Source: Mayamaea pseudoterrestris
Lineage: Eukaryota; Bacillariophyta; Bacillariophyceae; Sellaphorales; Sellaphoraceae
Length of the DNA: 64,000 nt
NCBI GenBank assembly: GCA_027923505.1
Contig: BROI01000012.1
Location: 372,001 to 436,000 of the forward strand
Direction: 5' to 3'
Shown piece after piece: positions 32,302-44,640 of the stretch. The notes beneath the pieces were generated by a model that had not been told where the DNA came from, did not search any database, and was given only the letters and a program-made list of their open reading frames with translations. How positions within the stretch are numbered: position 1 is the stretch's first letter; each line of letters begins with the position of its first letter. Both the position numbers and the translations under genes were made by a program.

Positions 32302-35004
32302 ATGTCCAACGTTAGCACCGACTCGTCGTCCGTCAGTCCAGAGAATCAGCTAGCAGCCGACTTGATCAATTGCGCCATGCTTGTGAAGAAGGGTGACAAA
32401 TCCCATGTCTTGTTGCGACAGACGCTGCATAAGTTGACCGACTATTTGACGCTAGCGACCATTCCAGTGGAGGCATCAGCAACAGCTGCAGCTACAGCTC
32501 CATCAGGGAGTAACGACGAAGCGACGACGTCACATGCTCCGCAGCAGCAGCAACAAGTTTCTCGTCCTCATCATTCAGCAACTGCATTGCTTGAAAAGGT
32601 CGCAGAGTCAGTTGGTCTTGCGCATCCTCACGCCTCAACCGCAGCTGTTTCCTGCTCGAACGAGCAAAAGCAAGCGACGAGTGTCAAGAATGCGTCAAGA
32701 ATCAAGGCGGATCTCGCGAATCAGCAGCCTCCAGTCGCGACTCCAGTCAATTGGTGCTCGATTCACTTTTGTCAAAATTGCTTGACTTGTCGACCAGCGA
32801 CCAAGTCGCCTCCTCCTCCTCCTGCTGCGGCAAGTTCCGCAGCATCAGTCACGTCATCGAGTTCGCGTCGCACCAAGCCTGCCTTTTCTCGACCGACATC
32901 TTCCAACAATTCTAGTAGCAATACATCGTTACTCGCAACTGGCTGGTTAGAGCAGCAGCGACGAAGTAAAATGCGGGTCGTTTGGAAGCAAGTTTTGGCG
33001 AGCTTGGTGGAAGCGCGTCACTCAGGCGAGGAAACGACGTTATGGATTCAACGTGAAGTACAGACGCAACTACCAAATGGACACTTCAAAACGGAACTGG
33101 AGGCTTTGCACCAAATTCCTGTGAAATGGCTGGACCAAGTCATTTTTCACGAGTATTCCGCCGAGTGCAAGTTTACAGTCAAGGTGCAACACCTTGCGGA
33201 TGAATTCATATTTCGTTGTCCCAACAATCAAGAGGCTGCATTGAATTGGGTTGTCACGCTGAGGAGCCTCATGGAGCGGGCGAGAGCGACGGCTAATGGA
33301 GGAAATGACACTTCCAAGACGGGGCTTGACGAGCTATGGGAGGATGGTGTTTCAAACGGCACCTCCACATTCGTTGATGACACACAATTGCCAGTGCGTG
33401 ATGAAGCAGAAAACAAGAAACACGAAGCAGAAGAAACGACGCATGATTTGTCGGATACACATGCTACAACTGTCAAGGTTGCACCACCAGAGAGCGCGCA
33501 GCGACTTTCTTCGGCAGAGTCGGTCGCGCGTCGTCGAGTTACGCCACCTCCACCCGCTCAAGAGAAACGACCCGAGCAAGCACCATCTCCGACGCCGTCA
33601 CAGCAACAAAAGAAACCACTGCAGCAGCAAAGCCATCCCAGTCAAGGTCGTCAACGCATGGCCGTCTCGGAGCTTCGTGCGATTGCGCATGGAGCAGGCG
33701 TGCAAACAGTTGGCATGGAACGTGCGCAACTTGAGGAGGTTGTTCGGCGCATTCAGGCCGCGCAGCAACATGGAAGGTCAGTAGCAGATGCATCATCAAC
33801 AGTTCAGTCGGCGTCAGTCGCAGCAGCAGCAAATAAATCGCCATCTAGTGCAGCAGCAAACTCGGTGGCACCATCACCGCCAGCGCCTTCACCAACGGGC
33901 GACGATGCACGCAAGCGACAAAGCGCTGCCGAGGAAGCGACTGCTCGTCAACGCAAGGCCCAGGAAGAAGCTAGAATTGAAGCAGCCCAGCGTGCCAATC
34001 TAGCGGAGCGGTCGCGTGAACATGCGGCCGCTGCTGCGGATAAGAGTCGACGAGACGAGGAAGAACGACGGCGACTGGCGCAGGAGCGAGAGCAGCGTGA
34101 CGCGGAAGAACTACGCCGACGCATTGCTGAAAAACAAGCAGCCGATGTACGACGCAAGGCGGAAGAAGCGCAACGTCAAGCGCAGGAGAACTGGCAGAAG
34201 CAGCAGAAGGAATGGCAGCGACAACAGGCGGAAGATGAACAACGAAGGCGTCAGGCCGATGCCCAGGCAGCGGCGGAACGTAAGCGACAAGAGCAGGCTT
34301 ACCAGAAGCAGCAGTGGCAATCCCAGCAGCAACGGCCGCCACATCAACAACAACAACAACCACAATATCCATCGCAGCGACCACAATGGCAACATCCGGG
34401 CCAACCGCATGGTCCGAATGGAATGCCTCCTGGTCAATATCCAGCGAGTCAGTATCCTGGTCAACAGCAACAACATGCTCAACAACAAGGGCATCCACCG
34501 TTTCATAATCAGCAGCAGTCACAACAACAGCGGCCAGGCTTTGCGCCGCAACAAGGCGTATCGCAGGCGTCACTAAAGTACGCGAAAATGGCGCACGCCG
34601 ACGAAGGTGAGCGCACGATGAACAATATCAAGCATGGCATTCTCATTCAATGGGCCCTAGTTCCACCCATGCTGCAAGTACTTCGACCGATCGACGAGCT
34701 CATTGTATCAATACAGACTGTATTTCCGCCCAATTTCGGTGTGCCGGGCCACGAGTATTTTGCCAAGTGGAAACCTATATCAACGCAAGAGATTTCACAA
34801 GGGCATAGCATGGGCAATCGGCCTGACGAAGCGAAACTGAAAAAGGCCATGCGCAAGCTGCGGTTCTTTTTGCATCCCGATAAACTGCCAAATGATTTGA
34901 ACAAGGAGCAAGCGTTCATGTGCAAGATGCTATGGGACATTGTTTCGGATGCCGAAACGGATTGGAAGAAGAAAGAGGAGGAACTGGGATGGATCAACTC
35001 GTAG
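32302..35004 (+). CDS. large J-domain protein with PH-like and SAP-like segments
   Basis: A single open frame of 900 residues starting at an ATG after TCATC. From N to C: a low-complexity region; a small cysteine cluster near residues 151-161 (C-S-I-H-F-C-Q-N-C-L-T-C); a PH-like domain at about 224-335 ending in the tryptophan-containing helix (N-W-V-V-T-L); a SAP-like helix pair at about 452-495 (V-S-E-L-R-A...L-E-E-V-V-R-R-I); an R/E/Q-rich coiled coil at about 535-680; a Q/P-rich stretch at about 680-760; and a C-terminal J domain with the H-P-D tripeptide at 858-860. A C-terminal J domain is the auxilin-type layout, so an Hsc70 co-chaperone acting at membranes is possible, but that role is inference. 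PH and SAP calls are by eye. I see no intron. Confidence 0.85.
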   Translation: MSNVSTDSSSVSPENQLAADLINCAMLVKKGDKSHVLLRQTLHKLTDYLTLATIPVEASATAAATAPSGSNDEATTSHAPQQQQQVSRPHHSATALLEKVAESVGLAHPHASTAAVSCSNEQKQATSVKNASRIKADLANQQPPVATPVNWCSIHFCQNCLTCRPATKSPPPPPAAASSAASVTSSSSRRTKPAFSRPTSSNNSSSNTSLLATGWLEQQRRSKMRVVWKQVLASLVEARHSGEETTLWIQREVQTQLPNGHFKTELEALHQIPVKWLDQVIFHEYSAECKFTVKVQHLADEFIFRCPNNQEAALNWVVTLRSLMERARATANGGNDTSKTGLDELWEDGVSNGTSTFVDDTQLPVRDEAENKKHEAEETTHDLSDTHATTVKVAPPESAQRLSSAESVARRRVTPPPPAQEKRPEQAPSPTPSQQQKKPLQQQSHPSQGRQRMAVSELRAIAHGAGVQTVGMERAQLEEVVRRIQAAQQHGRSVADASSTVQSASVAAAANKSPSSAAANSVAPSPPAPSPTGDDARKRQSAAEEATARQRKAQEEARIEAAQRANLAERSREHAAAAADKSRRDEEERRRLAQEREQRDAEELRRRIAEKQAADVRRKAEEAQRQAQENWQKQQKEWQRQQAEDEQRRRQADAQAAAERKRQEQAYQKQQWQSQQQRPPHQQQQQPQYPSQRPQWQHPGQPHGPNGMPPGQYPASQYPGQQQQHAQQQGHPPFHNQQQSQQQRPGFAPQQGVSQASLKYAKMAHADEGERTMNNIKHGILIQWALVPPMLQVLRPIDELIVSIQTVFPPNFGVPGHEYFAKWKPISTQEISQGHSMGNRPDEAKLKKAMRKLRFFLHPDKLPNDLNKEQAFMCKMLWDIVSDAETDWKKKEEELGWINS

Positions 35005-35644
35005 TGGACAGGCAGCAAGTGTTTGGTGTTTGGGTTGCGTGCCTTTGCTGGTGGTCGAGTAGCAATGTTGATTTGGCGTAATTGTATCATCGTACTGTAT
35101 AAAACATTTTTAGTATCAATACTTGTAGCATGCTAATTCTCCATGAAAGATTGATTGCGTTCTTCAGGAGAAGGACGAGCGACGCCCCATTACCGCGTAA
35201 ACCCACCGCTATTCACACCCTCGGTTGCCAGCCAGCATCTACAAGATGGTCCACTGAATGTAGCTAATCATAATGTTAACATAATGCTTACAATATTCGT
35301 TTATATTAGATTAGTCCATGAACGGATTAATCATGGATAGAATTCCAACAAGTGATTGCTGCAAGCTGTCATTCCGTGGGTCAAAAGAAACCCCACTGAA
35401 AACAGCAGTTACTCATGCTCTAGCTTGACGCGCTGGGGCAAAATGCATTCTTACAATGACATTTTACAGTTGGCGCGGGAGGGTGTGAAAGAACTGGGTG
35501 CAAGAATTTTCAACAGTGGATTGGAGCTGATGTTTGAGCCGCATCCTACGTTTGTTGGTGGCAAACAGCGACGCATGCTGGTTGCTACTGAAGGCGGGTG
35601 GAAAAGTATACCGAGGCACTACAAGCCTGCGTTTGAGCGGTACT
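35005..35644. other. spacer between convergent genes
   Basis: This is 3' sequence between the J-domain gene (+) and the unknown gene (-). A plus-strand frame at 35,443-35,733 begins M-H-S-Y-N-D and is fairly protein-like, but it overlaps the end of the minus-strand gene antisense and resembles no known family, so I do not call it. Confidence 0.5.
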
Positions 35645-37088
35645 TTAACATGAACGGAAGCTTGAATCGCCAATCACTTTACCATCAGCATCGACACCAG
35701 CCTCTTGACTACCGTTGTAGCATTGCAGAATGATAAAGACTTTCTTTGACAGTAGTAGAAGCTTGCTCTGCAGTGCCTCGTCTTTGAGCCCCTGTCGTTT
35801 AAACTCTTTCCGACGAAGTTTTTCGACTTCCTGCAGCTCTACGAGGACAACTTGGTACATGAGTGAATCTTTATAGCGATCATACTCGCCATCTCGACAG
35901 CCATGTAGCGTAAACTTGTGAGTCTTGAGGTACGAGTTTGGCTGCAACGCATGAGCAAGAAAGTGAATGAGATGTGGCTTTTTAAGTATGCGTTCACGTC
36001 CGCTCACACAAATGACTTACCGAGAAGCGCATGTGACAAAACATGGAATCGCTGGCCAGTAAAGCCCCAGCACGTATATCATTGTCATCCTTTTTGGCCT
36101 CGGCCAAGATGGAAGCAATGAAAAGGGTACTGCCAAGCGCAAGATCGTCCAAATTTGCGGCTTTGTAAACTCCGCAGCTGAATCCACTGGCAGTAGATGG
36201 TCCTTGGCCTGGAGCTGGCATTATTGGTAGTGGACCATTAGCTGAATCCAACTCTGGAAGCGTTGCAAACAAGGCCTCCCACAGACAGTCAGCAATATCG
36301 CTTTCGCCGCGAATGTACCAGTTGCATGGAGCCATGGATTTAGAAACCATAGTAACTTTACCATCTGTTACATCACTTTCACTTTGCGTTTTGCATTGTC
36401 GGAAATTCATTCCGTTTTTAAACAAGAACTCGAACAGCTTTGTCATCGTCAACTGATATTCCGCCGCTCGCTCAACGAGAAGATTCAAGATAGCCCGAAT
36501 CGAATCTTCACGCGGATAACCCTTGTCTCCAAAGTGAAAGTCGTACCACAAGTAGGCAGCAAGCTCCTTTTCAGTCAAAAGTTGTTGATAATACTCAAGA
36601 CGAGTGACTTTCTTCCAGGCAATGGCTTGCAACGACTTGTCATACATGGGCTTGTCGTACAGGAACAAGGCAAACTTTCGAAGCTCTCGCTGCTCCTTCT
36701 TGTCCCGACTTGACTTCATGAGACGACGAAGAACGCGAGTCTCCACTGTACTGAATCCGTCCAAAATACAGTCGCCGTACCACTGAAAGAATCCTTGACA
36801 ACCGCCAAAAACTGCGTCTTTTGCGTTAGCTGTCTTGCCAACAAGAGACGACCAAACATTAGATCCAAGTTCATAGGCTTCTATTGAAGTCTTTTGCGAA
36901 TGAATCTCCAAGAAGGACTACAGTTGATCCGTTCGAACAATTTCAAAGGCTTTGTTAACGGTGTCAAAGACGTAATCATCACGCTGCTCCATTTTCTGCT
37001 GTCGGATAATTGCCGACGCGGAAGGTTGATAGCCATGAGTCTGACTGCATCGCAAGGTCGGAGAGCGAGGACGACGGCCGTTAGCCAT
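35645..37088 (-). CDS. conserved-looking protein of unknown function, two exons, in-frame TAG near start
   Basis: Exon 1 ends at 36,021 and exon 2 runs 35,941-35,645. The 79-bp intron has donor GTAAGT and acceptor TTGCAG and sits between codons (phase 0). The reading frame continues across it (H-M-R-F-S then P-N-S-Y-L). After an in-frame TAG at 36,918-36,920 the frame is open for about 395 residues: charged, soluble, no transmembrane segment, no family I recognise. The same frame is also open upstream of the TAG for 56 codons to an ATG at 37,088, including a protein-like stretch (D-Y-V-F-D-T-V-N-K-A-F-E). No ATG occurs for about 65 codons after the TAG. So the gene may be a pseudogene, may have an unseen short intron, or may have a sequence error. 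It is divergent from the gene at 37,339. Confidence 0.65.
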
Positions 37089-37338
37089 TATAATGTGTAT
37101 ATATTGTAGTCAAATGTAGAAAGATCGTTCAGAAAGTGGTGCAGATTCGAAGCCATGGCCATGGTCGCAGGATGCATCAGAATCATGTCGTGCCAATGAG
37201 GGGCGCGCAACTCCCAATGTCTCACCACTTTTGGAATCGCATCGTTATTGATCTTCGCTTTGCGTGAAAGGATTCTTCTCACGCGACGAACAAAACGTGG
37301 ATCGCTGCTTATTCACCTTCAGATGATCATATTGCAAT
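37089..37338. promoter_or_regulatory. shared divergent promoter region
   Basis: 250 bp separate the start of the minus-strand gene (37,088) from the plus-strand gene (37,339), so both promoters must lie here or overlap. TATATATTG near 37,095 sits only a few bases from the minus-strand ATG. No other core motif is convincing. Confidence 0.45.
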
Positions 37339-37953
37339 ATGAGTTCCTTGACCAAACTTGGCGAGAAGCTGTTAGTTCAGCTTGAGTGTTTCGAGAGCCA
37401 GAGTGGTAGCGCAATCACTGCGAGTCAGCAATTCCATGCCTACTTGCAGGCGCTCCACATTGACGACGTCCTTGCAAAAGATCCATTGGCTCGCGACGAT
37501 CTTGCCTTCATCATGTCGGGTCTTCAAGTCAAGATTGCTTTTGAGAATTTTGAGCAAGCGCTTGAAAGAGGCACTCATGTTTATTTCCATTGCATCAAAA
37601 CGCGTGGGGAAAAAGCTGCCGACAAGTTGTACGACCGCTTCAATGTTTTGAATCTCATTACCGAGCCAGACGAAGGCTCCGACATGATGGATGTTGAGTC
37701 AGCTGCATCCAAAGTTTCATCAAAGAAGCGACTCCCTGTAGACAAAGCAGACCATCCAATGGGCAAGAAGAAGGCCAAGGCCGCAGCCAGCGAGCTGACG
37801 AATGAGAACAGCTGCAGTTTGAACGCTCAGCAGGACGACTCTGTTGACGTCAACGAGGATTTTGATAGTGGTGAGATTAGCAGTTGCATCGATCTCCAAG
37901 GTACCAAAGGATCATACAAGATTCCCAAGAAGAATACAATGAAGAAGTGGTAG
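37339..37953 (+). CDS. small protein of unknown function, probably nuclear
   Basis: A single-exon frame of 204 residues starting ATGAGTTCC. The N-terminal half (residues 1-110) is a predicted helical domain with regular leucine and phenylalanine spacing. The C-terminal half is acidic and serine-rich with two basic clusters that could be nuclear localisation signals (S-S-K-K-R-L at about 130 and G-K-K-K-A-K at about 144), and it ends K-K-N-T-M-K-K-W. I recognise no family. Codon composition and the clear N-terminal domain support a real gene. It is divergent from the unknown gene at 37,088. Confidence 0.65.
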   Translation: MSSLTKLGEKLLVQLECFESQSGSAITASQQFHAYLQALHIDDVLAKDPLARDDLAFIMSGLQVKIAFENFEQALERGTHVYFHCIKTRGEKAADKLYDRFNVLNLITEPDEGSDMMDVESAASKVSSKKRLPVDKADHPMGKKKAKAAASELTNENSCSLNAQQDDSVDVNEDFDSGEISSCIDLQGTKGSYKIPKKNTMKKW

Positions 37954-38271
37954 AATTGCAGATATTCTTGTTGGCTACGTCGTGTAGAAACGCAGCAGTG
38001 ACTCTTTGATGCGACGATTGCCTGGTGTTGTAAATTCACTGCTGCAGATTACTCCAGTAGCCTGTGCCTTGCGAGTAAGTAATAAATTCATATGTATACT
38101 GAATTTACTTTACTATTTGGGTAGATGTTTGCTATCATGCGTTCGTCTTTTAGGTGCTCATAGCAAAAATTCGATTATCCATCACAACATAACGGTGTGA
38201 CACGTGTACCGTTGTGAGTCTCACGCGGTTCTCAGATACCGCGTTACTAAGTTGATGTTGCCGCCAATGCG

Positions 38272-38308
38272 GATCGCGATCGAGCGATCGATCGATCGAT
38301 CGACCGAT
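38272..38308. repeat. (ATCG)n microsatellite
   Basis: GATCGCGATCGAGC followed by about five GATC/ATCG units; the run is largely self-complementary. Confidence 0.9.
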
Positions 38309-38531
38309 TGTCTCACAGTTGCTTAGTCAAGTACATTGCCGGAAATCAGCGTGGAAAGACTCCCAAGCTCTAGTATGATCTGAGTGCACGCGGATCTTTT
38401 TGGGAGGTATAGGGTGCTGATTTGTGGAGGCATCCGCAGTCAGTGTTCTATGCATCAAGCAACTGTCACACCCCTTTGTCTTAGCCGGTCGGTTCTGGCA
38501 ACCTCTGAGTTCTTCGGGCTTGGAGTAGGGG

Positions 38532-38585
38532 AGGGTCCATTGGGTATAGTCCATCGGGGAAAGTCCATTGGGGATAGTCCAGTCG
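38532..38585. repeat. short tandem repeat, GTCCATTGGGGATA-like
   Basis: GTCCATTGGGTATA, GTCCATCGGGGAAA and GTCCATTGGGGATA follow one another, with a fourth partial GTCCAG. Period is 14-15 bp. Confidence 0.85.
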
Positions 38586-39762
38586 CAACGTTGCAACTTC
38601 CATGCGTGGCTCACTCATGCGAGGCGATCGCGATGCTGGTTGTTCAACCAGTTGATCGAACAAATCCATTGAGTTGACTCTGCAGCCGTTCTTGTCTTTA
38701 TGTCGCCGTCGTGGTATACTGAAGACTGTGGTCCACGTCAGCTTTGGCATCGACGCCTTTGCAAGCGCTGTCGAGGCAGTTTTCAAACTGCTGATGGCGA
38801 TGCATTGATGCGTATATTATTGGCAAGTTTGGAATGTGATGTGTGTGTGTGCAACTAAAGCGTTTGCCGTTTTCACCCTTATCGAATCGTTTGCATTTCT
38901 CGCAGGCCGTTCCATTGACGGGCGATGGCAGCAGCAGTGTCGCTTTTGTTGTGACGATTGCCTGTATGGAATGGAATACTCGTTTACTCTCAATATTTTT
39001 TGGCCATTGCGATGAGATTGTGCTGGTACGTCGAGCCCTTGTGTCTGTTGCTGCTCGTGTACTACTTGTTCTGTCCAATCTAATGCCTGCATTGCTTTGC
39101 TTGCTTCTTTTCACAGATGCTACTTAGCAGTTCCATGCTACCGATCGTCAAGGTATTCGGCAAGGTATTCAGCAGGTTACCAGTGTATGCTTTTCCAGCA
39201 TTGCGTTGTCACCAGTTGCTGCATCGTGCATGTCGCATGCAAACATGCTGCTGATTGCACCAGCAACTCTCTTGCCAGTGGATTATATAAATAAACATTT
39301 TTTGGTTTGTAGCAGCAGCATTCTTCTTGACTTTATAGACTACTTCACACCTCGACTTGGTCTGTCCCGGTGAGACGAATTAAACGCGGTGAGACAATTA
39401 CAGTATCAAAGGACGAGTGAGCGACGAAACGGCGCCGTCAATGGCGCATTGACGCTGCCATTCTGCCTCTTTAGCGTATCGACTGGTAGCTTGGTCGGCA
39501 CATATAATACTCGAAGCGATTCAAGAGTCATTATGAGCGACAAGAACCATGTCGGATGGTTGAAGCGAGAACAGCAGCAGCCGGTACAACGAGTATGACA
39601 ACATGTCGTCATTTATGCATCATAGGATTTTGTGCCAAAGTGTTTTAAATTACTCAATGTTATGGATTGCTACAGTAGTATGCTCGTTTGCTCGCAGTTC
39701 TGTGGGTGCCATTGAAAAATGGCGGTTGTTTTTAGTGATTGTGCGTCCAAAAGGGTCTGTGC

Positions 39763-40717
<955 letters not shown>

Positions 40718-42063
40718 TTAAACGCCACTGCTTACAATATGAGGCTCGTCGTGCTCAGCAGGCTCCGTATCCTCGGGATCGCGATGAGTTCCACTCATGA
40801 CTGTTCCGCCTGCTGCCATGGTACCACCTTCACCGTGGTGAGACGAGTCGAGTCCGTAGTAGTCAGCTCTAATGTCGTCTGACACCTTGGCCGCCTTGTA
40901 CTGCAAATACGCAGGCATCAAGTTCAGAGGAATGCTAAAGGCCAAAACGAGCGTCGAGAAGCCAGCGCCAATGCCCAAGGGCGGAAACGCCGATTGAGTC
41001 CACGCCTGCAAGACAACCTGGCACAGCCAAGTAAATCCCATGTAGTACAGAAACGACTTGCTCTTGTCATCCCACATGGACCGCATGCCGTACCCATGAA
41101 CCATTCCTGCCAAGCCACCCATGAGCTGGAGAGCGCCGACGAAAACCGCAATGCCCGGTCGACTGACAAAGTAAAAGCCAGCAACGGCAGCGCCTCCGCG
41201 CAAACGACCATAGCGAGCCGAAAGGTAGCACCCAAGCAAAAATTGCGACAAGCCAGCGAAGAAAAGGACAAAGGAAAAGGCCCCAAGGTGTCCCTTGTAC
41301 AAGGTCGAGTTTTGCTTGTGCGGAGTCTTGGCTTGAAAGGCCATGAGCGCCAACAAGAAGAACGTCAACCCGCCCAGAAGCGCGACGCTGTACGCCATGA
41401 TTCCCATGATTCCCATGGCGCCGAGAAAGCGCGTGTTGGTAATAATCGCCGGACTCGTCTTGGCGCCAGTGTAAGAGTCCGGAATGGAAACTTCCGGTTC
41501 GCCATTGTGAATAGCCTTGCCGACAGCCACCATCTCGGCAATGTAGGCAATGTAGCTGCGTCAAGCACCAATTGAGGAAAGCATGGTGAGAAAGAATGGA
41601 TGAGAACCGAATGAGTGATATACCATTTCCACGTGAAGCTTTGAGATGAGGCAATCCGACGAGCGCCGTCGTCGTTTCACAATCATACACATTTTCCAAA
41701 CGCCAGCCGTTACCGCAATCGATGAGACAACTGAACTTACGAGATTTGAATGAACAAAATGACAAAACCCGTCATGGCCTTGCTTCCCAATCCATGCACC
41801 AGTGCGTGATATCCCAACATGAGGCACATGATTCCCGACGTGAACAACCAAACATATCCAAACAAGACGGCAAATGGCGTTCCGTAGTTGGTCGTCGTAC
41901 TGTTGGATCCAATCTGCACCGAAAGACGATACAAGGGCTGGACCATGGCGCAGAATCCCAGGAGAGTGAGTAGGCCGGCAAACTCTCGCTGGTCGGAAAG
42001 GAAGCGCAGCGATCCAACCGTGACATTGTCGTTGCTGTAGCGCTTGACAGGAAAGGTACTCAT
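40718..42063 (-). CDS. polytopic membrane protein of unknown function, two exons
   Basis: Exon 1 (42,063-41,741) joins exon 2 (41,555-40,718). The 185-bp intron has donor GTAAGT and acceptor GACGCAG and splits a serine codon (F-I-Q-I-S|Y-I-A-Y-I). The product is 386 residues. About eight hydrophobic helices are visible, near residues 29-47, 62-82, 91-111, 147-175, 192-212, 226-260 (possibly two), 277-295 and 304-326. The N-terminus is short and hydrophilic. The C-terminal tail of about 55 residues is rich in histidine, glycine and acidic residues (S-S-H-H-G-E-G-G). I recognise no family; transporter or membrane-organising roles are both possible. It lies upstream of H3 on the same strand. Confidence 0.8.
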
Positions 42064-43733
42064 GATGGCGCTGGCTGATGAAGCAAAGGGCTTGCTGTAA
42101 AGGATGCCAAAGATTTGTTACTCGAATGATCTTGCGCAGAAGAGCCCGAGTTTATTATGGAATGGATGCGTCGCATTTCGAGTTGACGTTGTCGTCGAAG
42201 ATCATCGAGAGAACAAGAGCGAGCGCCGTCAAAATTTGTCCGAAGCCTTCGAGCACGAGAAATTCGAGTCGACGTTGAGATTCGTTGGACGCGGCGAAGA
42301 AGTGAAGGCTTATGCGCCATGGAAGGATGATGATCGCGGAAATCTTGAAACGACTCGCTTCGGTTCTTGCGCATTCTTCTTGCGGATCGTCGCGCCAAAG
42401 TACCAGCAATTGGAGTCCGGATAGACTATGCGGTAGATGCAAGGGGTCAATGAGAGTCTCGATCAAGCACTAAACACATATATATTTTTTAGACGCCCTT
42501 ACTAAAAAAATCATGAAGGATGCAATGGTCCATCGCTTGGTCCATGCGTGGAAGTGGACGGCGATTGCATGGTCGAATTTACGCCATGTCGTAGCGTCAT
42601 CTGATATGTCTCATCGTTACATACCGTGGACTGTCGCGGTTTTCTTTTTGACGTTCGTAATTACTACTATGAATACTTGGACTACGGTAGCATGATCCAA
42701 ACTCGTCCGCGGACATACGTACTATCATGCGGCAAACAACTTACCAGAGGATTTTCATTTGGTCTCTCACATTGTACGTGCCGCTTCAACAACCAGCAGG
42801 TGCCGTTCCGGCTTGGGAAATGCAAGCGCTACAAGTATAGTTCATCAGCTACCGGTACATACTTTGAATACTTACCGGTACTACTTATGCATACTTAAAA
42901 GGATCGCTGAGCTATTTATGTACGGTAGTGATATTGTCGTTCAAGGAGTCGAAGCTTAATCGCACCAATCGTCGTGGCCAGGTGTAGGGTGTGCTAGAGG
43001 GCACTGGGCAGTTGGCAGCTGAGATGGCTGACCATACAATCATACAATCGTCGAGGAATATCGATAAAAGCGATTGGCACTTGGTTGCTGGTTTGACATG
43101 TTTGGTGCCTTTGCACGTAAGTTTTCAGCGAAATTGAACGCCCCGGGCCGCAACCAGTTGCTCGCACTTGGACTTGATGATTTGAATTGAGACTGCGGGT
43201 CATTCTTGGACACTTGTTTCGTCATTTGCATCAGCACGCTTCGAATTCTATAGTGTGATCCCATGGCTGGAGCTGAAAGTGTGTATTATGTGCACGAATA
43301 AGAGTGATGTGTGGGAGTTTCTAGCGCCGAAAACCAAAAATGTACGAGATACTCAGCCGCGAAAAACAATCAAGTCGCTTGCCTCCTCCAGATTGATGCA
43401 ACAGCCGTCCCAAGACGGCAAAACCTCATGCATTTGAAAAAGTTGGGCGCGGCACTCGTGTCGACTGGCTTCCGGAATCGACGGGAATAACAAGGGGACC
43501 TCACGGTCTGTGGCACTGCCCCGGCGCTTGCGCGGAAGGACGCGTTCCCTGTGCGACTGTATAGCACCACAATTTCTAATGTAGTGCTTGACTGTAGCTC
43601 TGCTTTGTAGTGCAGGGCCTTTCTCTATAGATTTTGGTTGGTAGTTCCTTGATATTGTACTGAGATCTTGATGAAGATCTACTGCTTGTAGAGTACCGAT
43701 AGGGCCTGATTGTAGCTCTGCCATTTAAAGTGA
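42064..43733. other. gene-free intergenic stretch
   Basis: It contains the 5' side of the membrane-protein gene and no convincing gene. A minus-strand frame at 43,353-43,724 has 123 codons but no recognisable domain and runs into satellite E. Confidence 0.5.
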
Positions 43734-44640
43734 AGGGCTTGTCTCCATAATCGTATTCATAGCTGGATGGTAGCTCCATAGACTCCTGATACCTCTTTCA
43801 TTTGTTGCTTGTAGTGCGGGGTTTGTAGTGTGGGGCCTGACTGTAGCTCTGCCTTTTGCAATGTAGTAGTGCCTTCCAATGGCTCGTATCGTATAGCTGA
43901 GTAGATTCATGTGCACCTCTGCATGTAGTGCACTGGTGGTTTTGCCGGTAGCTCTGCTATTGTAGTGTAGGGATGTTTTCATAGCTGGATGGTAGCTCCA
44001 TAGACTCCTGATACCTCTTTCATTTGTTGCTTGTAGTGCGGGGTTTGTAGTGTGGGGCCTGACTGTAGCTCTGCCTTTTGCAATGTTGTATTGCCTTCCA
44101 ATGGCTCGTATCATATAGCTGAGTAGATTCATGCGCACCTCTGCATGTAGTGCACTGGTGGTTTTGCCGGTAGCTCTGCTATTGTAGTGTAGGGATGTTT
44201 TCATAGCTGGATTGTAGCTCCATACACTCCTGATACCTCTTTCATTTGTTGCTTGCAGTGCGGGGTTTGTAGTGTGGGGCCTGACTGTAGCTCTGCCTTT
44301 TGCAATGTAGTAGTGCCTTCCAATGGCTCGTATTGTATAGCTGAGTAGATTCATGTGCACCTCTGCATGTAGTGCACTGGTGGTTTTGCCGGTAGCTCTG
44401 CTATTGTAGTGTAGGGATGTTTTCATAGCTGGATGGTAGCTCCATAGACTCCTGATACCTCTTTCATTTGTTGCTTGTAGTGAGGGAATTGTAGTGTGGG
44501 GCCTGACTGTAGCTCTGCCTTTTGCAATGTAGTAGTGCCTTCCAATGGCTCGTATCGTATAGCTGAGTAGATTCGTGCACACCTCTGCATGTAGTGCACT
44601 GGTGGTTTTGCCGGTAGCTCTGCTATTGTAGTGTAGGGCC
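43734..44640. repeat. satellite E, about four copies of a 222-bp unit
   Basis: GCCTGACTGTAGCTCTGCC recurs at 43,834, 44,057, 44,279 and 44,501 (periods 223, 222, 222). Units share CTTCCAATGGCTCGTAT, CTCTGCATGTAGTGCACTGG and TAGCTCCATAGACTCCTGAT. The related phrase GTAGCTCTGC occurs twice per unit, so the unit itself contains a diverged subrepeat. Because 222 is three times 74, one minus-strand frame stays open through the array. Confidence 0.95.

Larger units (their letters stand above)
37954..39762. other. gene-free intergenic stretch
   Basis: No frame is convincing. ORFs of 90-138 codons at 38,327-39,127 on both strands overlap each other and look non-coding. The stretch contains an ATCG microsatellite and a short 14-16-bp repeat (listed). 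Confidence 0.55.

Noticed and set aside
35443-35733. Plus-strand frame starting M-H-S-Y-N-D as a small gene
   Set aside because: It overlaps the 3' end of a better-supported minus-strand gene and matches no family I know.
38481-39127. Frames of 91-138 codons on both strands
   Set aside because: They overlap each other, show no domain and have intergenic-like composition.
43725-44582. 285-codon frame in satellite E as a gene
   Set aside because: No ATG at the start, an in-frame TGA just upstream, and it is a by-product of the 222-bp period. Kept only as a finding.
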